A DNA stretch of 64,000 nt from Moelleriella libera RCEF 2490 (taxonomy: Eukaryota > Ascomycota > Sordariomycetes > Hypocreales > Clavicipitaceae): contig AZGY01000005.1 of assembly GCA_001636675.1 (NCBI GenBank), positions 871,469 through 935,468 of the forward strand. The letters run 5' to 3'. The notes under the pieces are model-generated. The model worked only from the letters and a program-made list of their open reading frames with translations. It did no database searches and was not told where the DNA came from. Made by a program: the position numbers and the translations under genes. How positions within the stretch are numbered: the first letter of the stretch is position 1; each line of letters begins with the position of its first letter. Below are positions 32,300-41,975 of the stretch, one piece after another.

Positions 32300-34193
32300 C
32301 TAGCTAATGTACAAGTCTGCAAGATATCGCTTGATCTCCTCCTCGTCCTTGCCGACGTAACCAATGTACATGTCTGGTCTGACGAGGACGAGGAAAGAAT
32401 CGTCTGCTGACACCCAGTCTCCAGTATATGTCTTGACGCCTTCTTTGCCTGCGCTGACGGCAGATGTGGGCTGAATGTGGTACGGCTGAACCACGCCGTT
32501 GAAGCCAACCTGGGCGTCTCCCTTGCCTCCGACCTGCAGCAAGAGGAACTTGCCATAGGAAACCTCCGTGTAGAGCATGTTCTGGCCGCCCTCTGGCTTT
32601 TGAAGAACCATGTCGGGGCATCTGTTGCCTGCCTTCCAGAAGCCGTGCTCCGACGTCTTGACCAAAGGCGAGCCATGCTCGCTGTACGAAACGCCCATGC
32701 CTGCGTCCAAAGTCAGCAACAAGTCGTTTGCTTGGTAGGAATGCAGTGCGTCATGTCAACTCACCAGTGATGTATCCAGCGCTCTTCTCAATGGTTCCGA
32801 CGTACTGCTTGGCTGTGTGCACGGTGTCTCGGACGAGTCGGGCAGCGACATCGATGACATCGCGGGCGGTGTTGCGTCGCTCGGTATCGTAGCTGCGAAT
32901 GAGCTTCTGGGCGGCTCCCGGCTGCAGGTTGGGGTTCTTGGTGACGGTCGCGAGACGCCAGGCCAAGTTGAAGGCATCAGCCAGGCCGGTGTTGAGACCT
33001 TGGCCGCCGTTGACTGAGTGGACGTGAGCTGCATCTCCGGCAAGAATGATGCGACCAGAGGCCTCCTTTGAGACGAACGTCGATGCAATTCGTTCCTTGA
33101 CTGCAGTAAGGTTTAGCCGACTGCACTACCTGTCTCGGGACGCCTCCTGTTTTTTCTTTCGGGAGGGGAGGGGGGGTTGGTTTGTCTCACCATCGAACGT
33201 GCTGTACCACTCCGTCTTGGTGAACTCAACTCGGTGGGGAGCCATGTGGGCTTTGATGGACTCTTCAGCCCGTGCCTGCGACACCTCGCCTTCGAGGAGC
33301 ACGTAGAAACGGCACATGTCTCGCTCCCGTGGAATCCATGAGACTCTTGACTGGCCGTTGAGCTGGAAGGTGACGATTTCGGGGCAGCGAGGGAAGTCGG
33401 TGTCGATGAAGGTGTCCAAGACGGACCACAGCATTTCCGGCTTCGTTCCGGTAAAGCTGGCTCCGATCTGGGCACGAACCAGCGACTTGGCGCCATCAGA
33501 GCCGACGGCATACCGAGCGCGAACCTTGAGGCCGGACTCTGTGACAACGTCGACACCCTCGTCGTCCTCGGTGATGGACTGGAACTTCTCATTGAAGCGC
33601 ACGATACCCTCTAGTTTCTCGGCAAGCATCTTTTCAACCACGGGCTGTCCAATCATGAGGAAGTTCTTGTGCAGGCAGTGCTCAAGACCAACCCACCAAT
33701 CGCTCTGGCGGGACAACCACTTGCCATTCTCATATGTGGAGCTTGCTATGACGGGGCATGAGTTTATGCTCGACCAAGGTCAGGGGGTGTGCGAGATCAA
33801 GGGAAGCTTACTGTTGCATTTCAGACCAGTGGGCAGGAGCTCGTCCAAGAGGTCTGCTGCCTCGAGGTACTGCTGTGTGCGTGCGTTGAGAGCATCGGCT
33901 CTACCCAACTCGAGCGGGCCAGGCTTGCCATCTGTGATTCAGTGGTAAGAGGAATGCTCTGCCTTTTTCTCGCATGGTATAACGCATTGCAACTCACCAA
34001 TGATGCAGACAGAAGCTCCAAGCCGAGTCAGAAGAAGGCCGGTGAGCAGACCAGTTGGGCCGCCTAAGTGAACATGTCAAAATCGCTCTTTTTCTTGTCT
34101 CTAGAGTATAGTCCGATTGCTCAACTGCAGAGAGCAGAGTGGAAACTTACCACCGACAATGCAGACATCGACAACCGTAGGTTCAGAAGCCAT
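32300..34193 (-). CDS. Class A FAD-dependent aromatic monooxygenase (phenol hydroxylase/PHBH family)
   Basis: Six exons: 34193-34151, 34063-33998, 33931-33812, 33745-33191, 33100-32765 and 32700-32300, all joined in phase 1, giving 506 residues. The enzyme class uses NAD(P)H, FAD and O2 to hydroxylate aromatic or related rings. The Rossmann FAD motif GGGPTGLLTG is at about residues 14-23. The second FAD motif GRIILAGDAAHVHSVNGG, which holds the pyrophosphate and ribityl contacts, is near 273-290, followed by GLADAFNLAWRLA. The central sheet has WVGLEHCLHKNFLMIGQPVV. The last exon resembles the thioredoxin-like C-terminal domain of phenol hydroxylases in shortened form (ADDSFLVLVRPDMYIGYVG). 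No signal peptide is present. The gene diverges from the isocyanide synthase-dioxygenase across a 2-kb gap, so a joint role in one pathway is plausible but unproven. Alternatives are catabolic phenol or pentachlorophenol-type hydroxylases. Confidence 0.92.
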
Positions 34194-36225
34194 TTTCCTT
34201 AGCTTTGCAAATTATGATTATTTGGATTTTGTTTTCTTCCTCCCTTTGTCGTCCAACTTGCTTTGCGCGATTGACTGCTTTGTTGGTGACTGTGGCAAGC
34301 TTGAGATTCTGTGGGTTTAAAGGTCGACGTTTGGGGTTTTTTCTTGTCGCTGCGTTCCTGCCAGTTGCTTTTATTTCAACTCCAGGAACCTTGAGACGTG
34401 CGAGTCGGCGACTGCGGAATCGTATAAGGGTCCGCTAAATTTGTTTCTTCCTCTATGACTATTTTCCGTCTTCCGATACAACGTGCTGACTAGCAATGTC
34501 TAACACCGTCAAACAGACACGTAAAGGTCTTTCTCACTTTGACGCCGCTTCAGCCCCCCCCCCTCTCTGGTAATGACTCTTGCTCCGAGATCAAGGCCAT
34601 CGCTAGAGCCACGCCCCCTCCTTTTCCCATACCCTCCTCCCTTTGTTGGCTTAATTAAGCTCACTAGCGACCGCTCTCTGTCTACCAATTAACGTGCGGC
34701 TTAGCAACATTTGCAGGGTCCTCGGCTCTTCCGAGTCGCCGCCATTTCCGAGTGGGAGGGTGTTTATTCTCCCCCACACCTCTCGGAAAACGAAGCGAGG
34801 CAAGGGTCTTTGGATGAGACGTCGCGTGGAGAGTCGTCTGATCGCAGGCCCAACGTTTCCAGCCAAGAGAAAGAGAATCTTGGTCTTGGGAATAGCGACA
34901 CCGTTACTGACTGATGGCAGAATCCCCACAACGCCCTCAAAACTTCTAGAAGCCGCATAGCCAAGACTAGAAAATTGGAGCATGATGCAACAAGCCCTCG
35001 GACATGATACAACAGCCTGACGGTCTCGCTAATACCAGTCGTCCTGTCAGTTCTGCGGCACGGCGGCCAGTGTGGTCTGACTGCACAATTCCTCGCTGTC
35101 TTCACGTGTCTGTCAATCCCACACACATGGCCGAGTTCATCAAGACCAGAAGCAAACCGTTTACCGGTGAAATTACTCAGTACGCTCTCATGCCAGAGAG
35201 GCTGCAGCACGGCAATGCGCGTCGGAACCACCCCTCTGGGTTCCGACGCAGGAGACGACGCTGCTGGCCGCGAAGCTGCTGTGAACACGCCATCTGAAGT
35301 TCTTCCCCTTCATTTCCTCGCCGAGTCTCATAGGGCTCTCGCTCGTCAGACTGTCATCCCATGCTGTGTCACCATCGTGCGAGTGTGCGTGTGCGTGTGT
35401 GCGCGCTTGTCCAGTAATAGCTTCCGGCAGCCATGAGGGCGATCATCCAGATACCGCGTGTCATCCAAAGCGATGAGAATCATGGACCTGGTGTGCACGG
35501 CAAGACATCCGGTCGGCACTATGCCAGACATGACATGTAATATTGGCCTTGTAGCAGGTTGAAATTCATCGCGTGCTGGTCCTGATCAGCACGGCTTGGT
35601 CTAATGGATTTCCGTCGTCTGAAGGTTCCGCGCAACAGCGACGGACTTGAGTCAACTGACAACAACAGCTGGTTCCGAGCGGGCGGTTCCGCCACACCCT
35701 TCTCGGATCCCTACAGTCAGCACCGGCCCTCTCTGTGTCCCTTGTCAGGACCCCCCGCGCCTAATTTGCACGCACTGTCCTCCATTTCTGGCCGCGTTTC
35801 CGTCGCTTGTCAAGGGGGACCTCGCTAGGCGTAGTCGGGCTTCCGCTAGCCAGTGTGTACATGCCATCATATGACAGAGTTGGTGGTGGGCAGCATTGTC
35901 GAGGCCGACGACATCTGCGTCTCAACCCGTACCCTTGCGGTAGATCCATACAAGCATCTGTTGCTCAATGTTCGCAAGACAGCACTACTTAAGTGTCCCC
36001 CGATCCCACCCTTCCATCGAATATTCCATCATCATCATCAACAACATCATCACCATCACAACACTTTAAACACACACTCAACAAACATCCACACACCCTC
36101 TTTTCTCTTACAAACTTGATATCCCTGCTTGAGAAACACACCAGTTCTTATATACTCTCTCCTCTCTCACCCCGCTCTTCTTCCACCATCTTCTTCTTCT
36201 TCCATTCCCCTAACCCACACACAAA
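34194..36225. promoter_or_regulatory. 2-kb divergent intergenic region between the flavin monooxygenase and isocyanide synthase genes
   Basis: No gene is supported here. Both flanking genes read outward, so it must hold both promoters. A CGG-N14-CCG pair (34415-34434) has the form of a zinc-cluster factor site. This is only a pattern, expected by chance at some rate. A TTATATA stretch at 36148-36154, a CT-rich tract and the start context CACAAAATGCC precede the + strand gene, as in strongly expressed fungal genes. Confidence 0.5.
36148..36225 (+). promoter_or_regulatory. Core promoter and pyrimidine-rich leader of the isocyanide synthase gene
   Basis: A TATA-like TTATATA is followed by an almost pure CT tract up to CACAAAATG. 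Upstream, at about 36028-36060, lies a CAT/CAA trinucleotide stretch. This arrangement is common before highly transcribed ascomycete genes. Confidence 0.45.
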
Positions 36226-38245
36226 ATGCCTGCTGCCGTGTCTCCAGAGCGCGAGAGCTTCTATATTGAAGCCAAGGGAGCCAAGAGCCCCCGCAGCCTC
36301 AGCATTGAAGATTTCCCTACCATGGTGGACACTGCCGCCATCGACACAGCCTCCAAGATCTTGGCCGTCATCGACAGATATCGTCTGCAAAAGTCCCAGA
36401 ACGCCCCCGAGAAACACGATGAAGGTGCCCTCAAGTTCCTGGCTGTCATATATAGCCACGTCCGTGCCGGCAAGACCATTCCCATGTGTCTGCCTGCCTT
36501 CCCCTTCAAGTCGCCTAACAAGACCACGAAATGCCTGGGCAAGCTGCCAGACCGTGCCGAAGAGCTTGCTCTTGCGCACCTGAACGGTCTCTGCATGGCC
36601 ATCCAGGACGTGTACCCTCCCGGCGCCCTCCTCACCATCATCTCTGATGGTCTCGTGTACAATGATCTCCTCGGTGTTCCTGACAAGGACGTCTGGAACT
36701 ATGGCGAGACCCTCCGAAAGATTGCCAAGGCCAAGGGTTTCACCCAGATTGAGTTCTCGCGTCTCCGCGATCTCGTTTCCTTGTCTCTTCCCGAGCAGCT
36801 GGATGAGATGACATATGTTGCCAACGCCTCCAACTTCCGCCGCGCTCTCCTCAACACCTTTGCCAACCCCAACTGGGAGTGGAACGAAGTCAGCAAGATT
36901 GAGGATGTCTGCCTCACCTACCGAGGCTACATCAAGTTCCTCGAGACGGATTTGGCTGATGTCTACCCCGTCGAGGACGGACGCTCAAAGTCCAAGTACA
37001 AGCGAGGCATTGAGTACATTGCCAAGCAGATGATGTGCCGTGGCGACGTAAGTGGCTCTTTCCATTCGCTCACACTCTCTTCTAAGATGACAAGTATGCT
37101 AACAATCGTCTTCACAGGCTTTCGCTTCCGCTGTCCGAACCAAGTACAAGGACCACGTCCGTCTGTCTATCCACCCTTCCACTGGCGCCACCAAGCTGTC
37201 CGTCAACCTCATGCCCACGACCACCATGTTCACGACTCCCTGGCACTGCACCGTCGCCTACAAGCTCGACGGCACCGTCGTGTCTGGTATGCGATCCGAG
37301 TTCGACCGCGATGACTCATATGAGCTGGTCATGGAGAACGGTGCCCCCAGCTATTACCGCGAGAAGTCGGAGTTCTTCAACTGGGGTGCCGAGAAGGGTG
37401 GCGTCACATTTGAGCCCATCTACCCCAGCGGTTGGATGGTCCGACCTGCCAAGGGTCCCAACGCCATGAACATTCGTGACGTCGATGCTCAAAAGGTTCG
37501 CGCCCTCGCCGAGGTCAACTCTCCCGTCATCCTGCGCGGCTTCTTCAAGGCCCCCAAGCAGGACGTCTTCATTGAGAAGGCCAAGGAGTTTGGCGAGCCA
37601 CTCCCCTGGAAGTTCGGCATCCTGCTCGAGGTCAAGGACCAGGGCATGGACACTCGTGGCCTGAACAATGTTCTCTCGGCCGAGTGGATGCCCTTCCACT
37701 ACGACGGACTCTTCAAGACTGTCACCAAGACCAACGAGAACGGCGAGGAGGTCAAGGTCTCCGTTCCCCCGCAGTTCCAGTTCTTTGCCGGTGCCACCAA
37801 CTCACCCAAGGACACTGGCTTCACCCTCTTCTCCTCCTCCACCATGGTCTTCAAGTACCTCCCCAAGTGGCTCACTGCCGAGAACCTGGCCGGCAAGACC
37901 TGGTCCGTCTCTACCTCATCTTTCGGGTCTACTGTCTTGAAGGGACTGCCCCTGATTGCCAACCACCCCACCACTGGCAAGCCCTGCCTCAGATATCACG
38001 AGCCCTGGCCTCAGTCCAAGACTGACTTTGAGGCCACCAACGTCACCATTGAGGATGTGGACGAGGAGACCAACCGCGCCATCTGCGAGGCTCTCGACGC
38101 CGCCTTGCACGACCGCCGAGTTGCCTACTACCACAGCTGGGAGAAGGGTGACCTGGTCGTCAGCGACAACGTCTTGATGATGCACACCCGCAGTGACTTT
38201 ACTGCTGGCAGCGACCGCGAGCTGTGGAGAATCCACTTTGACTAA
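36226..38245 (+). CDS. xanB: Isocyanide synthase fused to Fe(II)/2-oxoglutarate dioxygenase (XanB/PvcA-PvcB-like)
   Basis: Exons 36226-37047 and 37118-38245 (phase 0; GTAAGT...CACAG) give 649 residues. The N-terminal half (about 45-340) belongs to the PvcA/Dit1 isocyanide synthase family, which turns an amino acid amine into an isonitrile. The visible family segments are VIYSHVRAGKTIPMCLPAFP followed by FKSPN, then GALLTIISDGLVYNDLLGV and YIKFLETDLADVYP. The C-terminal half (about 375-649) is TauD/PvcB-like, with SPVILRGFF, the iron-binding pair His468 and Asp470 in FHYDG, distal His630 in LMMHTRSDF, and the terminal Arg motif RELWRIHFD. The fused order matches XanB of the Aspergillus fumigatus xanthocillin-type locus, which makes isocyano products from tyrosine. 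No NRPS module is present, unlike CrmA. The likely substrate (Tyr or another residue) cannot be read from the sequence. No xan-type P450, bZIP or hydratase gene lies within the window. Confidence 0.92.
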
Positions 38246-39238
38246 ACTGGTGTCTCGAACTCGGAAAAAGACTGAGAGAGAGTGTGTGTGTGGAGATGAT
38301 GGATTGTGCATAGAACGGTTAACTGGGATGGTTTCTGATTTTTTTTTCCCTTTGTCTCATCTCTTTTTTTTTTTTCTTCCTTCTCATGGCATAGCCTAGC
38401 TTGTTTATTTTCTTATTTGGTTTTTGGCTCTCTGCTGCATTTACACAGCGAACAGATAGACTCGGGTTTCCGAAAAAGTTTCCTTGCTAGATGGGGCCTT
38501 CTCCCCAAATCCCTGTCACAGAGCAGGGATGGTCGCAGATAATTCAGACCCTCTTCAAACAAAAGATCCACATTGGCATTTATTTGGTATCCATCAGGTG
38601 ACGTGAACTCTACCGGGATTGGTTTGCGTTTCCGGAGAAGAAGCTGAATCGGGACGGTCATCCGGCCCATGGAACGCATTTCTCTTACTTGATCTTTTCT
38701 CCCTCTTCTTCTATTCACCCTTCCGGGTGACATTCAGCCAGCCTTCTCCTATCAACACAAGCTACGCTATCTTGAGACATCCGCAGCTTGAGATCCTCGC
38801 ATTGCCTTTGCCACATGAAACCCGATGCGTAGAATGATAGCGATAGATGACTAAGATAAAACCCATGCGACCACGTAAATTTGACATATGCGAGGAACTG
38901 AACTATCGATTGGGCAACAAAAATCCGGGGAAGGTGCGCGCCACCGGGTCAATGCTGGCAACGAGTCGATCAAAAGCAGCATGGAGGCTAGAGCGTGTCC
39001 CACTTTTCTATTCCTGGGTTCCCTGCATCGCTCTCCCACTCCAGGCACACGCACACATACACACATACACCACATGAAACCGTTCATTGATCGCCCACGT
39101 GTGACGTACTGTTGACTCATTTTTCGTCTCTGAACCATGGTTTCGCGACTTTTCCCATGCGCTGCATCCTGTGGCCGATGACCCAGGCGGTCGCATCGCA
39201 GACGCACATCGCATTGCATCGCATTGCATCGCATCGTC
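38246..39238. other. Gap between isocyanide synthase and Artemis-like genes
   Basis: About 1 kb; includes T-rich 3' flank (T runs at 38338-38377) and the Artemis-like promoter. A GCATT/GCATC direct repeat run (39209-39235) abuts the ATG. No gene is seen. Confidence 0.45.
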
Positions 39239-41795
39239 ATGTCGACCTTCAATGGCATCGTAGCCGAGTTTCCAGAGATACGGAGTGAGTTAACTGCCCG
39301 CTCAGATGTCTCTGCCGTCTATGTATGTCTGCTTGGCCTGGGAAACCCTGACATGGTTGTCGACAGTCGACTTCTTTCGACGGAGCCCCGTTGAGCTCTC
39401 ACCCTTGGCATGTTTCCTGAGCCACGTCCATAGCGACCACCTCGCTGGGCTCGAGACCTTGCGTTCGCCTTTGTGGGTTTCCTTATCTTTACTCTTCTCT
39501 TCTCTTGTTCTCCTCTCCCTGTAATCCCCGGCCCCAATCCCTGCCCCGAGCGATCCAGACCACACGGAGAGGCGCTTACGCTCGTTTGAAAACCAAAGTA
39601 TTTACTGCTCTTTAGCGACAAGGGCGCTACTGCTCTGCTTGGAACGCTATGCTTGCAGGATAAATTTTTCGCGAGGAATACTCGAGGCGCGCCAGCAGAC
39701 GTACAAACACCTCCGCAAAGTGCTCGTACGTTGCTTCCGTTATTTCCGAGCTAAGTGCTCTGATATCTTTTCTCTATTGGTCGTCTTTGTCGCGTCTAGG
39801 TGAAACAACTTGTAGCTCATGCAATCTCGTCCCAGCTAGAAACCGCTGCCTCTCGAGGCTCCCACGACCATTGAGCTGCGGCCTGGTTATCAAGTCCAGG
39901 TCACGCTATTTGACGCAAATCATTGTCCCGGCGCGGTCATGTTTCGTAAGTTTGTAGACTCGACGCGAGCAAGAAGCCGGTTGTCCTGAGTCGTGTAACA
40001 CAGTTATCGAGGGTCAGGGCAGGGCCGTACTCTATACAGGTGATGTTCGCGCCGAACCTTGGTTCGTCAATTCGATTGCGAGGAATCCGCTTCTCCTAGA
40101 ATACACCTGTGGACTCAAGAGGTTGGATAAGCTCTATCTTGACACATCGTTCCTGGGCGATATCCCGTTTCAGACCAAGGCAGAGGGCATAGTCCATCTA
40201 CTGGCACAAGTCCGCAAGTATCCGCCGGAAACCGTCTTTCACTTCCAGGCGTGGACATTTGGTTACGAAGATGTATGGGTTGCGTTGTCCAAGGCTCTGA
40301 ATTCCCGAGTAAGGCTTCTTCCATTGGGCCCGTATGACGGTGCCTGCCTCTCTAACCCGTGGCTCAGATCCACGTAGACGATTACAAGCTGCGCATCTTC
40401 AATTCGCTCAGGAGCCCGCCGTCGAAAGATGCATCCAGCTCCGAGATCCACATGGCTGCGGGAACCGCAGCTTTGAACGGACACATCTGCGGCAACACGC
40501 AGCACGCCGGTTGCCTGACATCTGACCAGAACGTGCGCATTCACAGCTGCGAAAAGGGCAACATGTGCGGCGTGGCTCGACGCTCCGATGTGGTCTCCAT
40601 CAGGCCAGTTGTCTGTCGACTTCCCGGGGGCAAGACAATGGCTGAAGTGGGCATTGGAGGTGGCGGATCCGACTTTGCGCGTGAGGCTGAGTTGGACTCA
40701 ATCGCAAACCATGACATTGACAAACTGCTGCAAATGTAGGTGTTGCGAGTTGCTCGAACGTGAATGACTCGCGACTAAAGGAGCATAGGCTTTCGTTGTC
40801 GGATGGTATGGATGATTTATTGAAACAAAACATCACCTCCTTCCTGACTCACATGGCCAGCGACGGCAACAAGACCGCATTCCACATGGACTTGACGGAA
40901 TTCAGCGAAGACTTGTCCGCTGATTTCAACGCATTGCGTAAATCTCTTGTGGAGCGATTCAGTGACGAGGGCGTGGGAAACAATTCCGAATACGCCAGCG
41001 AGCGGAACAAGGGTCTGCCGCGAGTCATATACTTTCCCTTTGCACGACACTCCCCCCTTGCCGAGCTCCGGCATCTAGCAGAAACTTTCCGCCCCAAAGA
41101 CATCTGGCCTTGTACTGTGGATCAGTCCTGGATCAAGAAGGGTATGTTTGAGCGTTGTGAGCATGACTATTCGAGATCTAGTTGCACTGACGATACGCAT
41201 GGGGGCGGATCTTTCAGGGGCGACCGTCGAGTCTTTGTTTGGCAACTGCTGCTCGGAGCATAGGTTTGAACACGACAGGCAAATGGGCTTGCTTCTGGAA
41301 CAGCAGCGACTCGCACAAGTACGAGATCAAAGAACGATGCGAGACGACTCACAGCGCTCGTCGAGCAGCGACCCAAACTCGGCCGGCGGCTCTGTTGCCA
41401 ATCAAAATGCGGCACTCGTTGCTCCTGGCGCCGTCACTGTCGCAGCCGGATCAGGCCTCAACGCCCATGAAGGAGACCCTGGCGCTACTTCGGCGAGCCA
41501 CGCAGCTCCTTTGACGCCGAGTCCGCGGACTGAGCCTTGGCCTGGAGGCGAGGACCCGAGTTCACCACCAAGGAAGCGCTCTCGCCTGGAAGGGGCAGCG
41601 GTCGCTGACGCTGGCGAGCAAGACTCTCAGCTCACAGACGCATCAATCACGTCGAAATTGTCCTTGACCCATTCAACCACCCGCCAAGAGGCCTATCAGA
41701 CGATGCTGCGCAACAGTGCGGCGTCGGAAGTGTGGGAGAGCATTCCGCTGCTCTCAACCGACGGTGGTCATGGCGGTGAAGAAGTGGAACTGTAG
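39239..41795 (+). CDS. Artemis/SNM1-like DNA repair nuclease (metallo-beta-lactamase, beta-CASP)
   Basis: Eight exons: 39239-39284, 39367-39472, 39599-39725, 39840-39945, 40004-40308, 40368-40735, 40789-41141 and 41218-41795. All joins keep frame and give 662 residues. The family opens hairpins and trims ends during double-strand break or cross-link repair in the nucleus. The metal motif SHVHSDH (His35, His37, Asp39, His40) is intact; LFDANHCPGAVMFLIEGQG and LYTGDVRAEP supply further ligands. The beta-CASP part has LYLDTSF and FHFQAWTFGYEDVWV. The opening MSTFNGIVAEFPEIRIDFF resembles animal Artemis more than yeast Pso2, which has a long N-terminal extension. The last ~200 residues are Ser/Pro-rich with a basic patch PPRKRSR that may be a nuclear signal. 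It converges on Mak5. The family is confident; the Artemis-versus-Snm1 assignment is inferred. Confidence 0.9.
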
Positions 41796-41975
41796 GCACT
41801 CAATCTATCCATCCCATTCTTCCCAGATGGTTGTAGCATCGTGTGGGATGAATGGGGTGGGTAAGGGTTGTTCCTGGGCAACCTGGGCAACCTGGGCAAC
41901 GCCTGGCAACGTTGCAAGAATATCGCTCGTCCCCAAAGCAGAGAGTCAAGCGACGATGAAGTCTTTCTTCTTTCC

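Noticed and set aside
34194..36225. Copper-response elements of the Mac1/Ace1 type in the isocyanide gap
   Set aside because: I looked for TTTGCTCA-like and related motifs and found no convincing match, so copper control is not claimed.
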